NCBI GenBank assembly: GCA_017502265.1
Contig: JAFVVI010000006.1
Location: 1 to 64,000 of the forward strand
Length of the DNA: 64,000 nucleotides
Reading direction: 5' to 3'
Origin: Oscillospiraceae bacterium
GTDB taxonomy: Bacteria; Bacillota; Clostridia; Oscillospirales; Oscillospiraceae
Shown in pieces: positions 1 through 8,237 of this stretch; the stretch's first letter is position 1; the number at the start of each line of letters is the position of its first letter. Both the position numbers and the translations under genes were made by a program. The notes under the pieces were generated by a model. The model was not told the origin of the DNA, did not search any database, and worked only from the letters and a program-made list of their open reading frames with translations.

Positions 1-66
1 CTCAGTTGGTAGAGTAGCCGGTTCATACCCGGTATGTCACCTGTTCGAATCAGGTCGCCGCTACCA
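1..66 (+). tRNA. tRNA-Met (CAT), 5' end cut off by window
   Basis: The D-arm remainder, an anticodon arm with loop TTCATAC (anticodon CAT), a T-arm with TTCGAAT loop and a 3' acceptor ending in encoded CCA are all visible. The 5' acceptor strand lies before the window. CAT could also be read by initiator or Ile2 tRNA; the shape fits elongator Met best. It abuts the next tRNA with no spacer. Confidence 0.9.
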
Positions 67-141
67 GGCCCGTTGGTCAAGCGGTTAAGACACCGCCCTT
101 TCACGGCGGTAACATGGGTTCGATTCCCGTACGGGTCACCA
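67..141 (+). tRNA. tRNA-Glu (TTC)
   Basis: A complete 75-nt cloverleaf with acceptor strands GGCCCGT/ACGGGTC, anticodon loop CTTTCAC (anticodon TTC), a T-arm with GGTTCGATTCC and encoded CCA. It starts directly after the CCA of the upstream tRNA-Met, so both are probably cut from one transcript that ends at the hairpin just downstream. Confidence 0.95.
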
Positions 142-148
142 AAATAAA

Positions 149-179
149 AACCACTCCATTCGGAGTGGTTTTTATTTTT
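149..179 (+). terminator. Intrinsic terminator of the tRNA operon
   Basis: A perfect 9-bp stem (AACCACTCC / GGAGTGGTT) with an ATTC loop is followed by a T-rich run, 7 nt after the tRNA-Glu CCA end. Confidence 0.9.
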
Positions 180-249
180 GCCCGGAGTGAATCGAATCGT
201 CCTAATGCAATATGTCGGTGGCATATTGTAGCCAATGGCGAAAATGCAA

Positions 250-267
250 CGATTCCCTACGGGTCAC
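250..267 (+). repeat. Partial copy of the tRNA-Glu 3' end
   Basis: CGATTCCCTACGGGTCAC repeats the T-arm/acceptor end of the tRNA-Glu gene (120-139) with a one- to two-base gap. It lies about 110 bp beyond the tRNA in the same orientation, the arrangement left by elements that integrate at tRNA 3' ends. A small inverted repeat (CAATATG/CATATTG, 208-228) lies between. No integrase is present, so this is at most an old scar. Confidence 0.5.
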
Positions 268-291
268 TCTTACCTTTGTGATAGTTGCATT

Positions 292-762
292 TTAATTCAA
301 CAGAAACACACCAAGATTTAAATAGGCCGCAAAGGTCACCCACAGTAAGTACGGAATCAGAAAATCACCTGCGGTTTCATCGATCTGCGCAAACCGCCGC
401 AGGGTGATAAAGATCGCCACCCACAGAGCGATAATGACAAAAAATCCCGCCAGATACTTCTGCCCGCCAAAAAACACGATGGGCCACAGAAGATTCAGCG
501 CCAGCTGGATGCCGTAGGCAGTGAGCGCCCTTTTGATCTGGGCCGGGTCCTTGCCGGAGGTCATCACCCGGTATGCCGCTTCCCCCATCAAAACATACAA
601 CACCGTCCACACAACGGGAAACACCCAGCCCGGCGGGGACAGAGGCGGCTGATTGATGATCTCGTAATTGCCGATCCCCCCGGAAAGCAGCACCCCTAAG
701 CCACCAATAACCAAGGGAATAATCCAGCTGAAGTAGCGTTTGAAAAATATTTTGTTATCCAT
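292..762 (-). CDS. tspO: TspO/MBR family tryptophan-rich sensory protein
   Basis: A 156-aa integral membrane protein with five predicted hydrophobic spans and the family signature PPGWVFPVVW at about residues 43-52. TspO/MBR proteins bind tetrapyrroles and other hydrophobic ligands in the membrane; the bacterial role is mostly regulatory or stress-related and is not defined for this organism. The ATG is preceded by AAGGAGGGATC. It is a single gene, divergent from the DUF362 gene. Length and motif are typical of the family, so the assignment is firm although the physiological ligand is unknown. Confidence 0.93.
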   Translation of the reverse strand: MDNKIFFKRYFSWIIPLVIGGLGVLLSGGIGNYEIINQPPLSPPGWVFPVVWTVLYVLMGEAAYRVMTSGKDPAQIKRALTAYGIQLALNLLWPIVFFGGQKYLAGFFVIIALWVAIFITLRRFAQIDETAGDFLIPYLLWVTFAAYLNLGVFLLN

Positions 763-823
763 ACGATCCCTCCTTGGACATACTGTATGACAAGCCCGCG
801 GAAATTCTCCATCGAAATTTCAG

Positions 824-852
824 TTGTCAACCAATAAAAATTAGGGTACAAT
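824..852 (+). promoter_or_regulatory. Sigma-A type promoter for the DUF362 gene
   Basis: TTGTCA (824-829), a 17-nt spacer and TACAAT (847-852). The expected start site is about 20 nt ahead of the AAGGAG ribosome binding site of the downstream gene. Confidence 0.75.
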
Positions 853-880
853 AAGGAAAAACGCAAGGAGATGTCTGCCT

Positions 881-1747
881 ATGAAATCCAAAGTGTATTT
901 TTGCAAAGATCTGCGCCCGGAGACTGTTTTGAATATGTACCGACTTTTGGGCAAAACCCTCACAGGCCGGATCGCCATCAAGGTCCACTCCGGCGAGGAA
1001 GGAAATCCCAATTTCCTGCGGCCCGCCTTTTGGAAACCTACAGTAGACCATATTGGCGGCACTATTGTAGAGTGCAACACCGCCTACGAAGGCGCCCGCA
1101 ACACCACCGAGCGGCATCTTGCCTTGCTGAAAAAGCACGGCTGGAGCGATATGTATCCGGTAGATCTGCTGGACGCAGAGGGGCCCGATATGGTGCTGGA
1201 TATTCCGGGCGGCACACGGATCAAGAAAAACTTCGTGGGTAAAAATCTGGCAAATTACGACGGAGCATTGGTGCTATCTCATTTCAAGGGTCATCCTATG
1301 GGTGGCTTTGGCGGCGCGCTGAAGCAGCTGGCTATCGGCTTCGCCTCTTCCTACGGCAAGGGGTATATCCACGGCGTAGGCGACCCGAAGCATTTCTGGG
1401 ATCGGGATCAGGATCAGTTTTTGGAAGCTATGGCAGACGCAGCCGCATCCGTTGTGGATTATTTCGGCGGCAATGCCGTCTATATCAATGTGATGAAAAA
1501 CTTAAGCATTGACTGTGACTGCTGCGACGCCTCTGCCCATCTTCCCTGTATGGACGATATTGGCATTTTGATAAGCCTCGACCCGGTAGCGATCGATCAA
1601 GCCTGTGTGGACTTGGTCTATGCCTCTGACGATCCGGGCAAGGCCGACCTTATAGAGCGGATCGTAAGTCGCCACGGTATCCATACGCTGGAAACCGCAG
1701 AGGCACTGGGCATTGGCTCAAGAGAATACGAATTGATCCCGGTATGA
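881..1747 (+). CDS. DUF362 domain protein without a ferredoxin domain
   Basis: The 288-aa protein shows the DUF362 landmarks: KVHSGEEGN near residues 34-42, HFKGHPMGGFGGALK near 134-148, and a C-terminal Cys cluster (C212, C214, C215, C223) followed by DIGILISLDPVAIDQA. Many DUF362 proteins carry a 2[4Fe-4S] ferredoxin insert; none is seen here, so this is the short form. No reaction has been established for the family; an Fe-S related redox role is an inference from the Cys cluster. The ATG follows AAGGAG by 10 nt. The next gene follows at once with its own ribosome binding site and probably shares the transcript. Confidence 0.85.
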   Translation: MKSKVYFCKDLRPETVLNMYRLLGKTLTGRIAIKVHSGEEGNPNFLRPAFWKPTVDHIGGTIVECNTAYEGARNTTERHLALLKKHGWSDMYPVDLLDAEGPDMVLDIPGGTRIKKNFVGKNLANYDGALVLSHFKGHPMGGFGGALKQLAIGFASSYGKGYIHGVGDPKHFWDRDQDQFLEAMADAAASVVDYFGGNAVYINVMKNLSIDCDCCDASAHLPCMDDIGILISLDPVAIDQACVDLVYASDDPGKADLIERIVSRHGIHTLETAEALGIGSREYELIPV

Positions 1748-1770
1748 CCGGATGCTTCGGAGGAAATGAA

Positions 1771-2139
1771 ATGGCCGATTGTAAAAGCTGTACCGGTGGC
1801 TGCTGTGAAAGCTGCGGCGGCTGCAAGGGGGATATTTTGCTCAGCGAGGGCGAAGTGGCGCTGCTGAAGGCCCTGGGACAGTACTCCTTTCTGCCTGTTG
1901 CCCGAAAAACCGACGATATGACTCCCGTGTACCGGGAGGAAACCGATTATTCAGAGGAACAGTACAGCCTCTTTATTGCGCTTTTGGAGAAAAAGCAGCT
2001 GATCTATTTGGATTATACTCCCCTATCGGGGGCAAAAATGGGACTGTATGCAGATCTTCCCGTCCATGGCAGTATGGGCCTGACCCGCCGCGGCCAGCAG
2101 GTGCTGGAGCTGTTGGAAATACAGGGCGCAGAAAATTAA
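1771..2139 (+). CDS. Small protein with Cys-rich N-terminus, unrecognised
   Basis: A 122-aa protein whose first 20 residues hold seven cysteines in the pattern CxxCxxxCCxxCxxC, a plausible metal or Fe-S site. The rest (from about residue 22) looks like a compact helical, winged-helix-like domain, ending in TRRGQQVLELLE. The start at 1771 is chosen because GGAGG lies 7 nt before it; the ATG at 1744 overlaps the previous stop codon and has no such site. The close spacing to the DUF362 gene, which also has a Cys cluster, suggests the two work together. I do not recognise a named family. Confidence 0.7.
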   Translation: MADCKSCTGGCCESCGGCKGDILLSEGEVALLKALGQYSFLPVARKTDDMTPVYREETDYSEEQYSLFIALLEKKQLIYLDYTPLSGAKMGLYADLPVHGSMGLTRRGQQVLELLEIQGAEN

Positions 2140-2594
2140 AAGCCTCCCTTGTGTAAAGGGAGGTGGCAAAAATCTTTGATTTTTGACAGAGGGATTGTTA
2201 TGCAGCGAAAACATAACCACCAGTTAGTTTCTGCCGCGAAAACCCTTAGAAAAAATATGACCAAAGAAGAACGGCACCTATGGTATGATTACCTGCGATC
2301 ACATCCTGTTCGGTTCTTACGACAAAAAGTCTTAGGAAAATACATTGCTGATTTCTATTCTGCCGAAGCTTGTTTGGTTATTGAACTGGACGGCAGCGGA
2401 CACTATACGGATGAAAAAATGCAGCATGATACAGAGCGCACAAAATTCTTAGAAAATTATGGACTTAGGGTAATTCGCATACCTAACAACGAGGTGAACA
2501 GTAATTTCCGTGGCGTTTGTGAATATATTGATTTAGTTATCGAACAATCCCTCAGTCAGCTACGCTGACAGCTCCCTTTACACAAGGGAGCCTT
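2138..2594 (+). mobile_element. DUF559 cassette flanked by long hairpin inverted repeats
   Basis: Left end (about 2140-2199) and right end (about 2541-2594, reverse complement) share CTCCCTTGTGTAAAGGGAG, then a variable internal hairpin, then GAGGGATTGTT. Each end can fold on itself (CTCCCTT/AAGGGAG). The left end stops exactly at the ATG of the DUF559 gene; the right end encodes that gene's last residues (SLSQLR) and stop. Repeat and gene are thus one unit of about 457 bp, inserted between the Cys-rich gene and the pfp terminator. Target-site duplication is not obvious. Mobility is inferred. Confidence 0.65.
2200..2568 (+). CDS. DUF559 (Vsr-like PD-(D/E)XK fold) endonuclease domain protein
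   Basis: A 122-aa protein with the DUF559 core: D51 in IADFYS, E62 and D64 in VIELDGSGHY, and the strand GLRVIRIPNNEV near residues 88-99. The family is related to very-short-patch repair and restriction-type nucleases, but its function is not established. The start is ATG 2200, the first codon after the left inverted repeat; an upstream in-frame ATG at 2149 would lie inside the repeat. The ribosome site is poor (GAGGG about 7 nt upstream, itself repeat sequence). Codon use is more AT-rich than in its neighbours, which fits transfer. Confidence 0.85.
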   Translation: MQRKHNHQLVSAAKTLRKNMTKEERHLWYDYLRSHPVRFLRQKVLGKYIADFYSAEACLVIELDGSGHYTDEKMQHDTERTKFLENYGLRVIRIPNNEVNSNFRGVCEYIDLVIEQSLSQLR

Positions 2595-2615
2595 TGAATG
2601 GTGCATCAAAAGCAA

Positions 2616-2649
2616 AAAACGCCGCAGGCCAACCGGCCTGCGGCGTTTT
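2616..2649. terminator. Bidirectional terminator between DUF559 cassette and pfp
   Basis: A 15-bp perfect stem (AAAACGCCGCAGGCC and its complement) with a 4-nt loop, A-run on one side and T-run on the other; it can serve both strands. It lies 7 nt beyond the pfp stop codon. Confidence 0.9.
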
Positions 2650-2655
2650 ATTTCC

Positions 2656-4317
2656 TTATTTGCCCTGTTCCAGAGCCAGAGTGACGGTGGTGGTGTCACA
2701 GACCTCGGAGGGTCCGAAATACTGAATGGCGCCGGGGTAGACATAGCAGGTCTCCTCCGCCCACTGAGCCCGGTTGGCCTCAAAGAACTTGAAGGGCTTG
2801 CCGTCCAATTCCACAAGGGCCTTGCGAATCACAGGCTTGTCAGCGCCGTGACGGCGCTCGATGTTCATCATCTTGGTGATGGGCATACCGCCTGCCACCC
2901 ACGCCTCAGCAGGCTCAGACAGATTAGACACCTTGGACAGATAGCCGGTGTAGCCATACTGGATCAGCATAAAGGCGTTGTAGCCAAGGCTGTAGCAGTA
3001 GTCGGCATCGAAGTTGGAGGGGAAAGCGCAGCGGCCTTCGTAGCCAAGGAAGTGATGAATGGGAGAGAACTTGCCGGCATACTTACCCTCGGCCTTCCGG
3101 GCAGCAAGATTTGCCTTGACCATTTCAGAGAAGAGCTTCTCGGACTCAATGAGGGACACCTGCACATTGCCGTGGGGATCACGCTCCAAGAACAGCTGCT
3201 GCTGAATGGACTGGGGCAGAATGGCAAACACCGCCATGGATTCCTTGGTCAGGCCCGCCTCAATGAAGGCGTACTTCTCTTCCCAGGTGGGCAGGGCATT
3301 GAAGGCATCGGCCTTGCTGCCTGCCAGCAGTTCATTGATCTGGCTGATCAGCACGGAGAACTCAGGAACGAATTCCACGATACCCTCGGGGATAATGGCA
3401 ACGCCGAAGTTCCAGCCCTTGGCAGCCCGGGCAGCCACAGAATCGGCAATATAGTCAGCGATGGCGGCCAGAGACATCTTCTTAGCGGCCACTTCCTCAC
3501 CAATGAGGCAGATGTTGGGCTGGGTCTGCAAAGCCGTTTCCAGAGCCACATGGGAAGCGGAACGGCCCATAACCTTTACAAAGTGCCAGTACTTCTTGGC
3601 GGAGTTGGCATCCCGCTCAATATTGCCCACGATCTCGGCATAGGTCTTGGTGGCGGTATCGAAGCCAAAGGAGCACTCAATGTCCTCATTCTTCAGGTCG
3701 CCGTCAATGGTCTTGGGGCAGCCGATGACCTGAATGCCGGCATTCTCCGCGGCAAAGTACTCAGCCAGCACGGCGGCATTGGTATTGGAATCGTCACCGC
3801 CGATGATGACCAGGGCGTTGATGCCGTGCTTTTTGCAGTTTTCTGCCACGATGGCAAACTGCTCCCGGGTCTCCAGCTTGGTACGGCCGGAGCCGATGAT
3901 ATCAAAACCGCCGGTGTTACGGTAGGCGTTAATATATTCGTCGTCAAAAATAATGTAGTCGTCCTCAATCAGGCCGCTGGGGCCGCCCTTGAAGCCGTAA
4001 AGGACATTGTCCTGATCGGTGGCCTTCAGCGCGTCGTACAGGCCGCAGATCACATTGTGACCGCCGGGGGCCTGGCCGCCGGACAGGATCACGCCCACCA
4101 CCTGCTTTTTGGCAGGGGCAGTATTCCTGCCCTTCTGGAAGGTGATCTCATTCTTGCCGTATGTATTGGGGAAGAGAGCCTTGATCTTCTCCTGATCGGC
4201 TACGCTCTGGGTGGCACTGCCGTCTTTCACGCAGATCTCGGAAATGCCGTTGCGCAGCATACCGGGCAGCTTGGGATTGTACTGGTATCTTGCCAGCTGC
4301 AAGGGGGACAATTTCAT
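2656..4317 (-). CDS. pfp: Pyrophosphate-dependent 6-phosphofructokinase
   Basis: A 553-aa cytoplasmic glycolytic enzyme that phosphorylates fructose 6-phosphate with PPi rather than ATP, reversibly. Visible motifs: GGQAPGGHN near 80-88, GGDDSNTNA near 173-181 (Asp in place of the Gly of ATP enzymes, the mark of PPi use), PKTIDGDL near 201-208 with the catalytic Asp, and [11 protein letters not shown]. The length fits the long PPi-PFK clade. The start is ATG 4317, 9 nt after AAGGAG; the TTG one codon earlier is ignored. It is divergent from fba, which makes the next glycolytic enzyme, with both promoters in the shared 190-bp gap. Confidence 0.95.
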   Translation of the reverse strand: MKLSPLQLARYQYNPKLPGMLRNGISEICVKDGSATQSVADQEKIKALFPNTYGKNEITFQKGRNTAPAKKQVVGVILSGGQAPGGHNVICGLYDALKATDQDNVLYGFKGGPSGLIEDDYIIFDDEYINAYRNTGGFDIIGSGRTKLETREQFAIVAENCKKHGINALVIIGGDDSNTNAAVLAEYFAAENAGIQVIGCPKTIDGDLKNEDIECSFGFDTATKTYAEIVGNIERDANSAKKYWHFVKVMGRSASHVALETALQTQPNICLIGEEVAAKKMSLAAIADYIADSVAARAAKGWNFGVAIIPEGIVEFVPEFSVLISQINELLAGSKADAFNALPTWEEKYAFIEAGLTKESMAVFAILPQSIQQQLFLERDPHGNVQVSLIESEKLFSEMVKANLAARKAEGKYAGKFSPIHHFLGYEGRCAFPSNFDADYCYSLGYNAFMLIQYGYTGYLSKVSNLSEPAEAWVAGGMPITKMMNIERRHGADKPVIRKALVELDGKPFKFFEANRAQWAEETCYVYPGAIQYFGPSEVCDTTTVTLALEQGK

Positions 4318-4355
4318 CAAAAAACACTCCTTAGGGTTAAATTAGCATATATCCA

Positions 4356-4384
4356 CATATACATTATAATCCATCGGATGTCAA
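4356..4384 (-). promoter_or_regulatory. Promoter of pfp
   Basis: On the minus strand, TTGACA (4379-4384), a 17-nt spacer and TATATG (4356-4361), about 40 bp ahead of the pfp start codon. Confidence 0.65.
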
Positions 4385-4429
4385 AGGTAAATAGCAAAAT
4401 TCTAATTTTTCCGAAATTTCATTTTTTTA

Positions 4430-4457
4430 TTGAAATACAAAAAATTTATGCTATAAT
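4430..4457 (+). promoter_or_regulatory. Promoter of fba
   Basis: TTGAAA (4430-4435), a 16-nt spacer ending in TGC, then TATAAT (4452-4457), i.e. with an extended -10. The 5' leader of about 45 nt contains a small CGGG/CCCG hairpin (4474-4484). Confidence 0.8.
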
Positions 4458-4508
4458 GATAACTGTAAAAATACGGGTTTCCCGCGAAATAAGAAAGGAA
4501 AGATAACA

Positions 4509-5477
4509 ATGGCACTTGTTACAACAACCGAAATGTTCAAGAAGGCCTACGACGGCGGTTATGCAGTCGGCGCTTTCAACGTCAACAACATGGAGATCGT
4601 TCAGGGTATCACCGAGGCCTGCCGCGAGGAGAATGCTCCCGTGATCCTGCAGGTTTCCAAGGGCGCCCGCGCTTACGCCAACCCCACCTACCTGGTCAAG
4701 CTGGTGGAAGCTGCTGTCATCGAATGCCCCAACATTCCCATCGCCCTGCACCTGGACCACGGCGACAGCTTTGAGACTTGCAAGTCCTGCATCGACGGTG
4801 GCTTTACCTCCGTTATGATCGATGCCTCCTCCAAGTCCTTCGAGGAGAATATCGCCATCACCAAGCAGGTTGTTGAGTACGCTCACGACCACGGTGTTGT
4901 GGTTGAGGCTGAGCTGGGCTCTCTGGCCGGCATCGAGGACGAAGTGAATGTCGCCGCTGAGGCCGCTTCCTACACCCGTCCCGAAGAGGTTGAGGAGTTC
5001 GTCACCCGTACCGGCTGTGACTCCCTGGCCATCGCCATCGGCACCTCTCACGGCGCTTACAAGTTCACTCCCGAGCAGTGCACCGTCAACGAGCAGGGCA
5101 TCCTGGTTCCCCCCGCTCTGCGTTTCGACGTTCTGGAAGAGGTCACCAAGCGCCTGCCCGGCTTCCCCATCGTTCTGCACGGCTCTTCTTCCGTTCCTCA
5201 GGAGTACGTAAAGATGGTCAACGAGAACGGCGGCAAGATGCCCAACGCCATCGGCGTGCCCGAGGAGCAGCTGCGCAAGGCTGCTGCCCTGAGCGTATGT
5301 AAGATCAACATCGACTCCGACCTGCGTCTGGCTCTGACCGGCACTGTTCGTCAGTACTTCAACGAGCATCCCGATCACTTCGACCCCCGTCAGTACCTGA
5401 AGCCTGCCCGCTCCAACATCAAGGAGATCGTCCGCCACAAGCTGGTGAACGTTCTGGGCTGCGCTGGCAAGGCCTAA
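4509..5477 (+). CDS. fba: Class II fructose-1,6-bisphosphate aldolase
   Basis: A 322-aa zinc-dependent aldolase that splits fructose 1,6-bisphosphate into DHAP and glyceraldehyde 3-phosphate. Metal and catalytic residues are visible: D83 and H84 in LHLDHGD, E134 in VEAELG, H181 in SHGAYKF, H224 in LHGSSSV. The ribosome site AAAGGAAAG precedes the ATG. Codon use is strongly biased to C/G-ending codons, which suggests high expression. It is a single gene between its own promoter and a terminator, divergent from pfp. Confidence 0.97.
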   Translation: MALVTTTEMFKKAYDGGYAVGAFNVNNMEIVQGITEACREENAPVILQVSKGARAYANPTYLVKLVEAAVIECPNIPIALHLDHGDSFETCKSCIDGGFTSVMIDASSKSFEENIAITKQVVEYAHDHGVVVEAELGSLAGIEDEVNVAAEAASYTRPEEVEEFVTRTGCDSLAIAIGTSHGAYKFTPEQCTVNEQGILVPPALRFDVLEEVTKRLPGFPIVLHGSSSVPQEYVKMVNENGGKMPNAIGVPEEQLRKAAALSVCKINIDSDLRLALTGTVRQYFNEHPDHFDPRQYLKPARSNIKEIVRHKLVNVLGCAGKA

Positions 5478-5488
5478 GTTCAAAAAGC

Positions 5489-5526
5489 AATTTGCCCTCC
5501 CGGGAATCGGGAGGGCAATTCTTTTT
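5489..5526 (+). terminator. Terminator after fba
   Basis: Stem TTGCCCTCCCG / CGGGAGGGCAA with a short loop, followed by a T-rich run, 15 nt after the fba stop. Confidence 0.9.
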
Positions 5527-5606
5527 GTAAGCATAAGGACACAAACGAAATGGCCTGCCGGCGGCGCTTTGCATACTTTCTCGCCGCGGAGAAAGTATGG
5601 ACGGCT

Positions 5607-7523
5607 CTATCCTTCCGCAGACTCTAAGGAGATCGTCACCACGGTGGCATCGTCCTGGCCGCCGGCCTGCTCCGCGGTGAGAATGCTCACCGCCACCTCG
5701 CCAGCTGTCTGTCCGATGCCGTCGGCGCAGCACTGCAGCGCCGTTTCCTCGCTGACCCCGTCACTGACCATCACCAGAAGCTGACCTTTCCGCAGGGTCA
5801 GCTTTTCTGTGCGCTCCTGATAGTCGGTGACAGACAGGCCGGGAGGCGGGCTGGCCGTACCGATCTTTTCCACACCCACCGGGGTGATGAGGTAGGACGG
5901 CACCGCGCCCCATTTATAGAGGCTGACCTTGCCGCTGTCCAGCCGGATCTCCGCTAAGTCCATGGTCACCGCGCCGGCTCTGTCCCGCAGGGCGCAGATA
6001 CTGTTGATGCTCCGCAGGGCATATTCTGCCGGATACCCGGCGCACAGCAGCCGCCGCAGCATCACCCCTGCGCTGCGACCCTCCTGCACCGCCCCAAGGC
6101 CGGTACCCATACCGTCGCAAAGGAGCACATAGTACTTGCCTTCTGTGCCGGCAAACCGCAAGCAGCGGTCGCCGTTCTCCTCTTCCGGACGGTTGCCGAA
6201 CACCGCCACCTGCACGGCGTACACCGCCGCAGGCTCTGTACGCCGGGAGAGCTTATCGGACAGGTCCTGCAAAAACGACGACAGAAACTGATACTGCTGA
6301 ATCACCGCGGCCCGGTACTCCTTTTGCCGCTGCCGGTCTGCCCGGATGGAGCGCAGCTGCTCCTGGGAGCGGTGCAATTCCGCTAAAAACCGGCCGCTTT
6401 TCCGGCAGATAATAGGCAGTTCCTCCGTCTGCAGCAAAGGCTTATGCAGGAGCAGGCCCGGCAGCATACCGATCCGTTGGGAGTCCTTACACTCCTTTCG
6501 GTTGGGACAACTGCCGCAGGCCCGTTCCGCCGCCCGGCTTACCAGCGCATCCTCGTCCACCGGCACCTCCGGGGCTTCGATCAGCAGCTGCTGGGTTTGC
6601 GCCAGCACCCCGGAAGCCAGTTCCAACCGCACCTGGGCCGCGCCGGTCTCACCCCGGCGGTGGGGCAGTTTCCCCGGCAGGGGTAAAAATCCCCCTATAA
6701 CAGACCCCAGCACCAGCGCCGGCAGTGGCAGTACATCCCACACGCCGTACAGCCACATCACGATCAAATAAGTCGCCCCCGGGGCAAATCTCCCCGCCCA
6801 GCCCAAGGGTTTGGGGAGCAATCGGAATAAGTAAGCAAGGACCATCACCGCCGTCATCGGCACCGGTGTGACCCCGGCAAGATCCAAGGCAAGACCTGCA
6901 ATGGCCGCTGCCGGAAATGCCCCGGTCACCGCCAAAATACCCGCCGCGAAGAAGCCTAAGCTGAACCAGCGCACCGGCGCGATCTGCACCAGCGCCAGCA
7001 CCGCAAGACCCGCAGTCAGCCACTCTAACACCGGGTTGCGGCCCTTACGCACCTGGGAAAACAACCAGGTCGTCCCCCCGGCCAATCCCACCCGGATGAG
7101 ATACAAGGCAATGGGGGTATCCTCTGCTCCCAGCGTCTGAAACAGCACCCCGGAGGCAGCCACGATCAGCCCTGCCACCGCAGGCAAAAGCAGTGGCGTC
7201 TGTCTGCTGATGGACCGGCTGCCCAGCAGCAGCGCCACGATCAGTCCCGCCGCCAGCCACAACATAGGCTGCTGCTCTGCGCCCCAGAAAACCCGGTATC
7301 CTGCCACGCTGCCCAAGCCTGCCAGTACTGCAAGCCAACCGTTGCAGGCGCACACCAGCGACAGCGCCAGCGGCAGCATCCCCTGTCCTAAGCTGGCCGC
7401 GCTCAAAGCAAAACCTGCCGCAAAATGACCGCCACACCGCAAAAACGTATGTACCCGGGGATCCAAGAGCCATCGGCGCAGGGTATGCCTTCCTCGCCGT
7501 ACATAGGCATCAATTGAAATCAT
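5607..7523 (-). CDS. spoIIE: Stage II sporulation protein E-type serine phosphatase
   Basis: 638 aa. The first half (to about residue 280) is a bundle of roughly ten hydrophobic spans, then comes a cytoplasmic linker with CGSCPNRKEC, and from about 430 a PP2C phosphatase domain with metal-binding Asp in LLCDGMGTG and VMVSDGVSE. SpoIIE dephosphorylates SpoIIAA and so activates the forespore factor sigma-F. It is about 190 residues shorter than the B. subtilis protein, mostly in the linker. A Spo0A-box-like TGTCGGA lies near 7581, a weak match. RBS GAAGGGAAG. Together with the small spore protein gene at 61.7 kb it indicates a sporulating organism. Confidence 0.92.
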   Translation of the reverse strand: MISIDAYVRRGRHTLRRWLLDPRVHTFLRCGGHFAAGFALSAASLGQGMLPLALSLVCACNGWLAVLAGLGSVAGYRVFWGAEQQPMLWLAAGLIVALLLGSRSISRQTPLLLPAVAGLIVAASGVLFQTLGAEDTPIALYLIRVGLAGGTTWLFSQVRKGRNPVLEWLTAGLAVLALVQIAPVRWFSLGFFAAGILAVTGAFPAAAIAGLALDLAGVTPVPMTAVMVLAYLFRLLPKPLGWAGRFAPGATYLIVMWLYGVWDVLPLPALVLGSVIGGFLPLPGKLPHRRGETGAAQVRLELASGVLAQTQQLLIEAPEVPVDEDALVSRAAERACGSCPNRKECKDSQRIGMLPGLLLHKPLLQTEELPIICRKSGRFLAELHRSQEQLRSIRADRQRQKEYRAAVIQQYQFLSSFLQDLSDKLSRRTEPAAVYAVQVAVFGNRPEEENGDRCLRFAGTEGKYYVLLCDGMGTGLGAVQEGRSAGVMLRRLLCAGYPAEYALRSINSICALRDRAGAVTMDLAEIRLDSGKVSLYKWGAVPSYLITPVGVEKIGTASPPPGLSVTDYQERTEKLTLRKGQLLVMVSDGVSEETALQCCADGIGQTAGEVAVSILTAEQAGGQDDATVVTISLESAEG

Positions 7524-7601
7524 CGTTCCACTTCCCTTCTTATGTATAGAAAAATTCTATCACCGATCGGGCGTTTTTTCTGTCGGAACGCGTTATGCTA
7601 C

Positions 7602-7630
7602 TTGCACCAAAAGCAAAGAAGGTGTATAAT
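7602..7630 (+). promoter_or_regulatory. Promoter of the CYTH-exonuclease-aminotransferase run
   Basis: TTGCAC (7602-7607), a 17-nt spacer and a consensus TATAAT (7625-7630), 28 bp before the CYTH start codon. Confidence 0.8.
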
Positions 7631-7657
7631 TAAGAAAAATTTTCGGGGGTTAAAGCT

Positions 7658-8236
7658 ATGGCAACGGAATATGAATGGAAATTTCAGGCAACCGCTCAGC
7701 AGCTTGCGGCAATTGCCGCCGCATTCCCGGAAACCGGTGTGAAAATCTCCATGGAAACCACCTATTTCGACACCCCCACAGGCGCCCTTTCCGCCGAGCA
7801 TTACACCCTGCGCCGGCGGCTGGAAAACGGAGAATCTGTCTGCGTCCTGAAGACCCCAGCCGGAAATGCCCGGTCCGAATTTGAGGTCCGTTGCGAGGAC
7901 ATTTCCCAGGCTGTTGCACAGTTTCCCGCTATGGGGTGTCCTGCTGACTTCTCCCGGTTGGTTCAAGAGGGGATACATCCCATCTGCGGCGCGAAATTTA
8001 TCCGCATCGCCAAAACCGTCTGCCTGCCGGAGGGTACTTTGGAGCTTGCGCTGGACGAGGGTGTTCTCATGGGCGGCGGCCGGGAAATACCCCTTTGCGA
8101 GGTAGAGGTGGAGCTGAAATCCGGCGATGTGCGCTTCTGCGATCTGTTTGCCAGAACATTGGCCGCCCGTTTTGGTCTCACCCGGGAAGAAAAAAGCAAA
8201 TTCCGCCGGGCCTTGGCGTTATACAGAGGTGAATGA
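7658..8236 (+). CDS. CYTH domain (triphosphate tunnel metalloenzyme) protein
   Basis: A 192-aa protein with the family's N-terminal ExExK motif (E4, E6, K8), TYFDTP near 31-36, RRR near 50, and acidic/basic strand motifs such as LELALDEG and CEVEVELKSGD expected in the beta-barrel tunnel. CYTH enzymes bind triphosphates with divalent metal; members are adenylate cyclases, thiamine triphosphatases or inorganic triphosphatases, and the sequence does not decide which. RBS GGGGGT. The next gene starts 1 nt after its stop, so the two are translationally linked. Confidence 0.87.
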   Translation: MATEYEWKFQATAQQLAAIAAAFPETGVKISMETTYFDTPTGALSAEHYTLRRRLENGESVCVLKTPAGNARSEFEVRCEDISQAVAQFPAMGCPADFSRLVQEGIHPICGAKFIRIAKTVCLPEGTLELALDEGVLMGGGREIPLCEVEVELKSGDVRFCDLFARTLAARFGLTREEKSKFRRALALYRGE

Positions 8237-8237
8237 T

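Noticed and set aside
2848..4506. 552-codon open frame on the plus strand
   Set aside because: It is the antisense of pfp, low-complexity Gly/Val/Leu-rich and without a ribosome site; a shadow produced by the codon bias of pfp.
4446..5534. 362-codon open frame antisense to fba
   Set aside because: Gly/Val/Leu/Asp-rich mirror of a highly biased gene; no start site signals.
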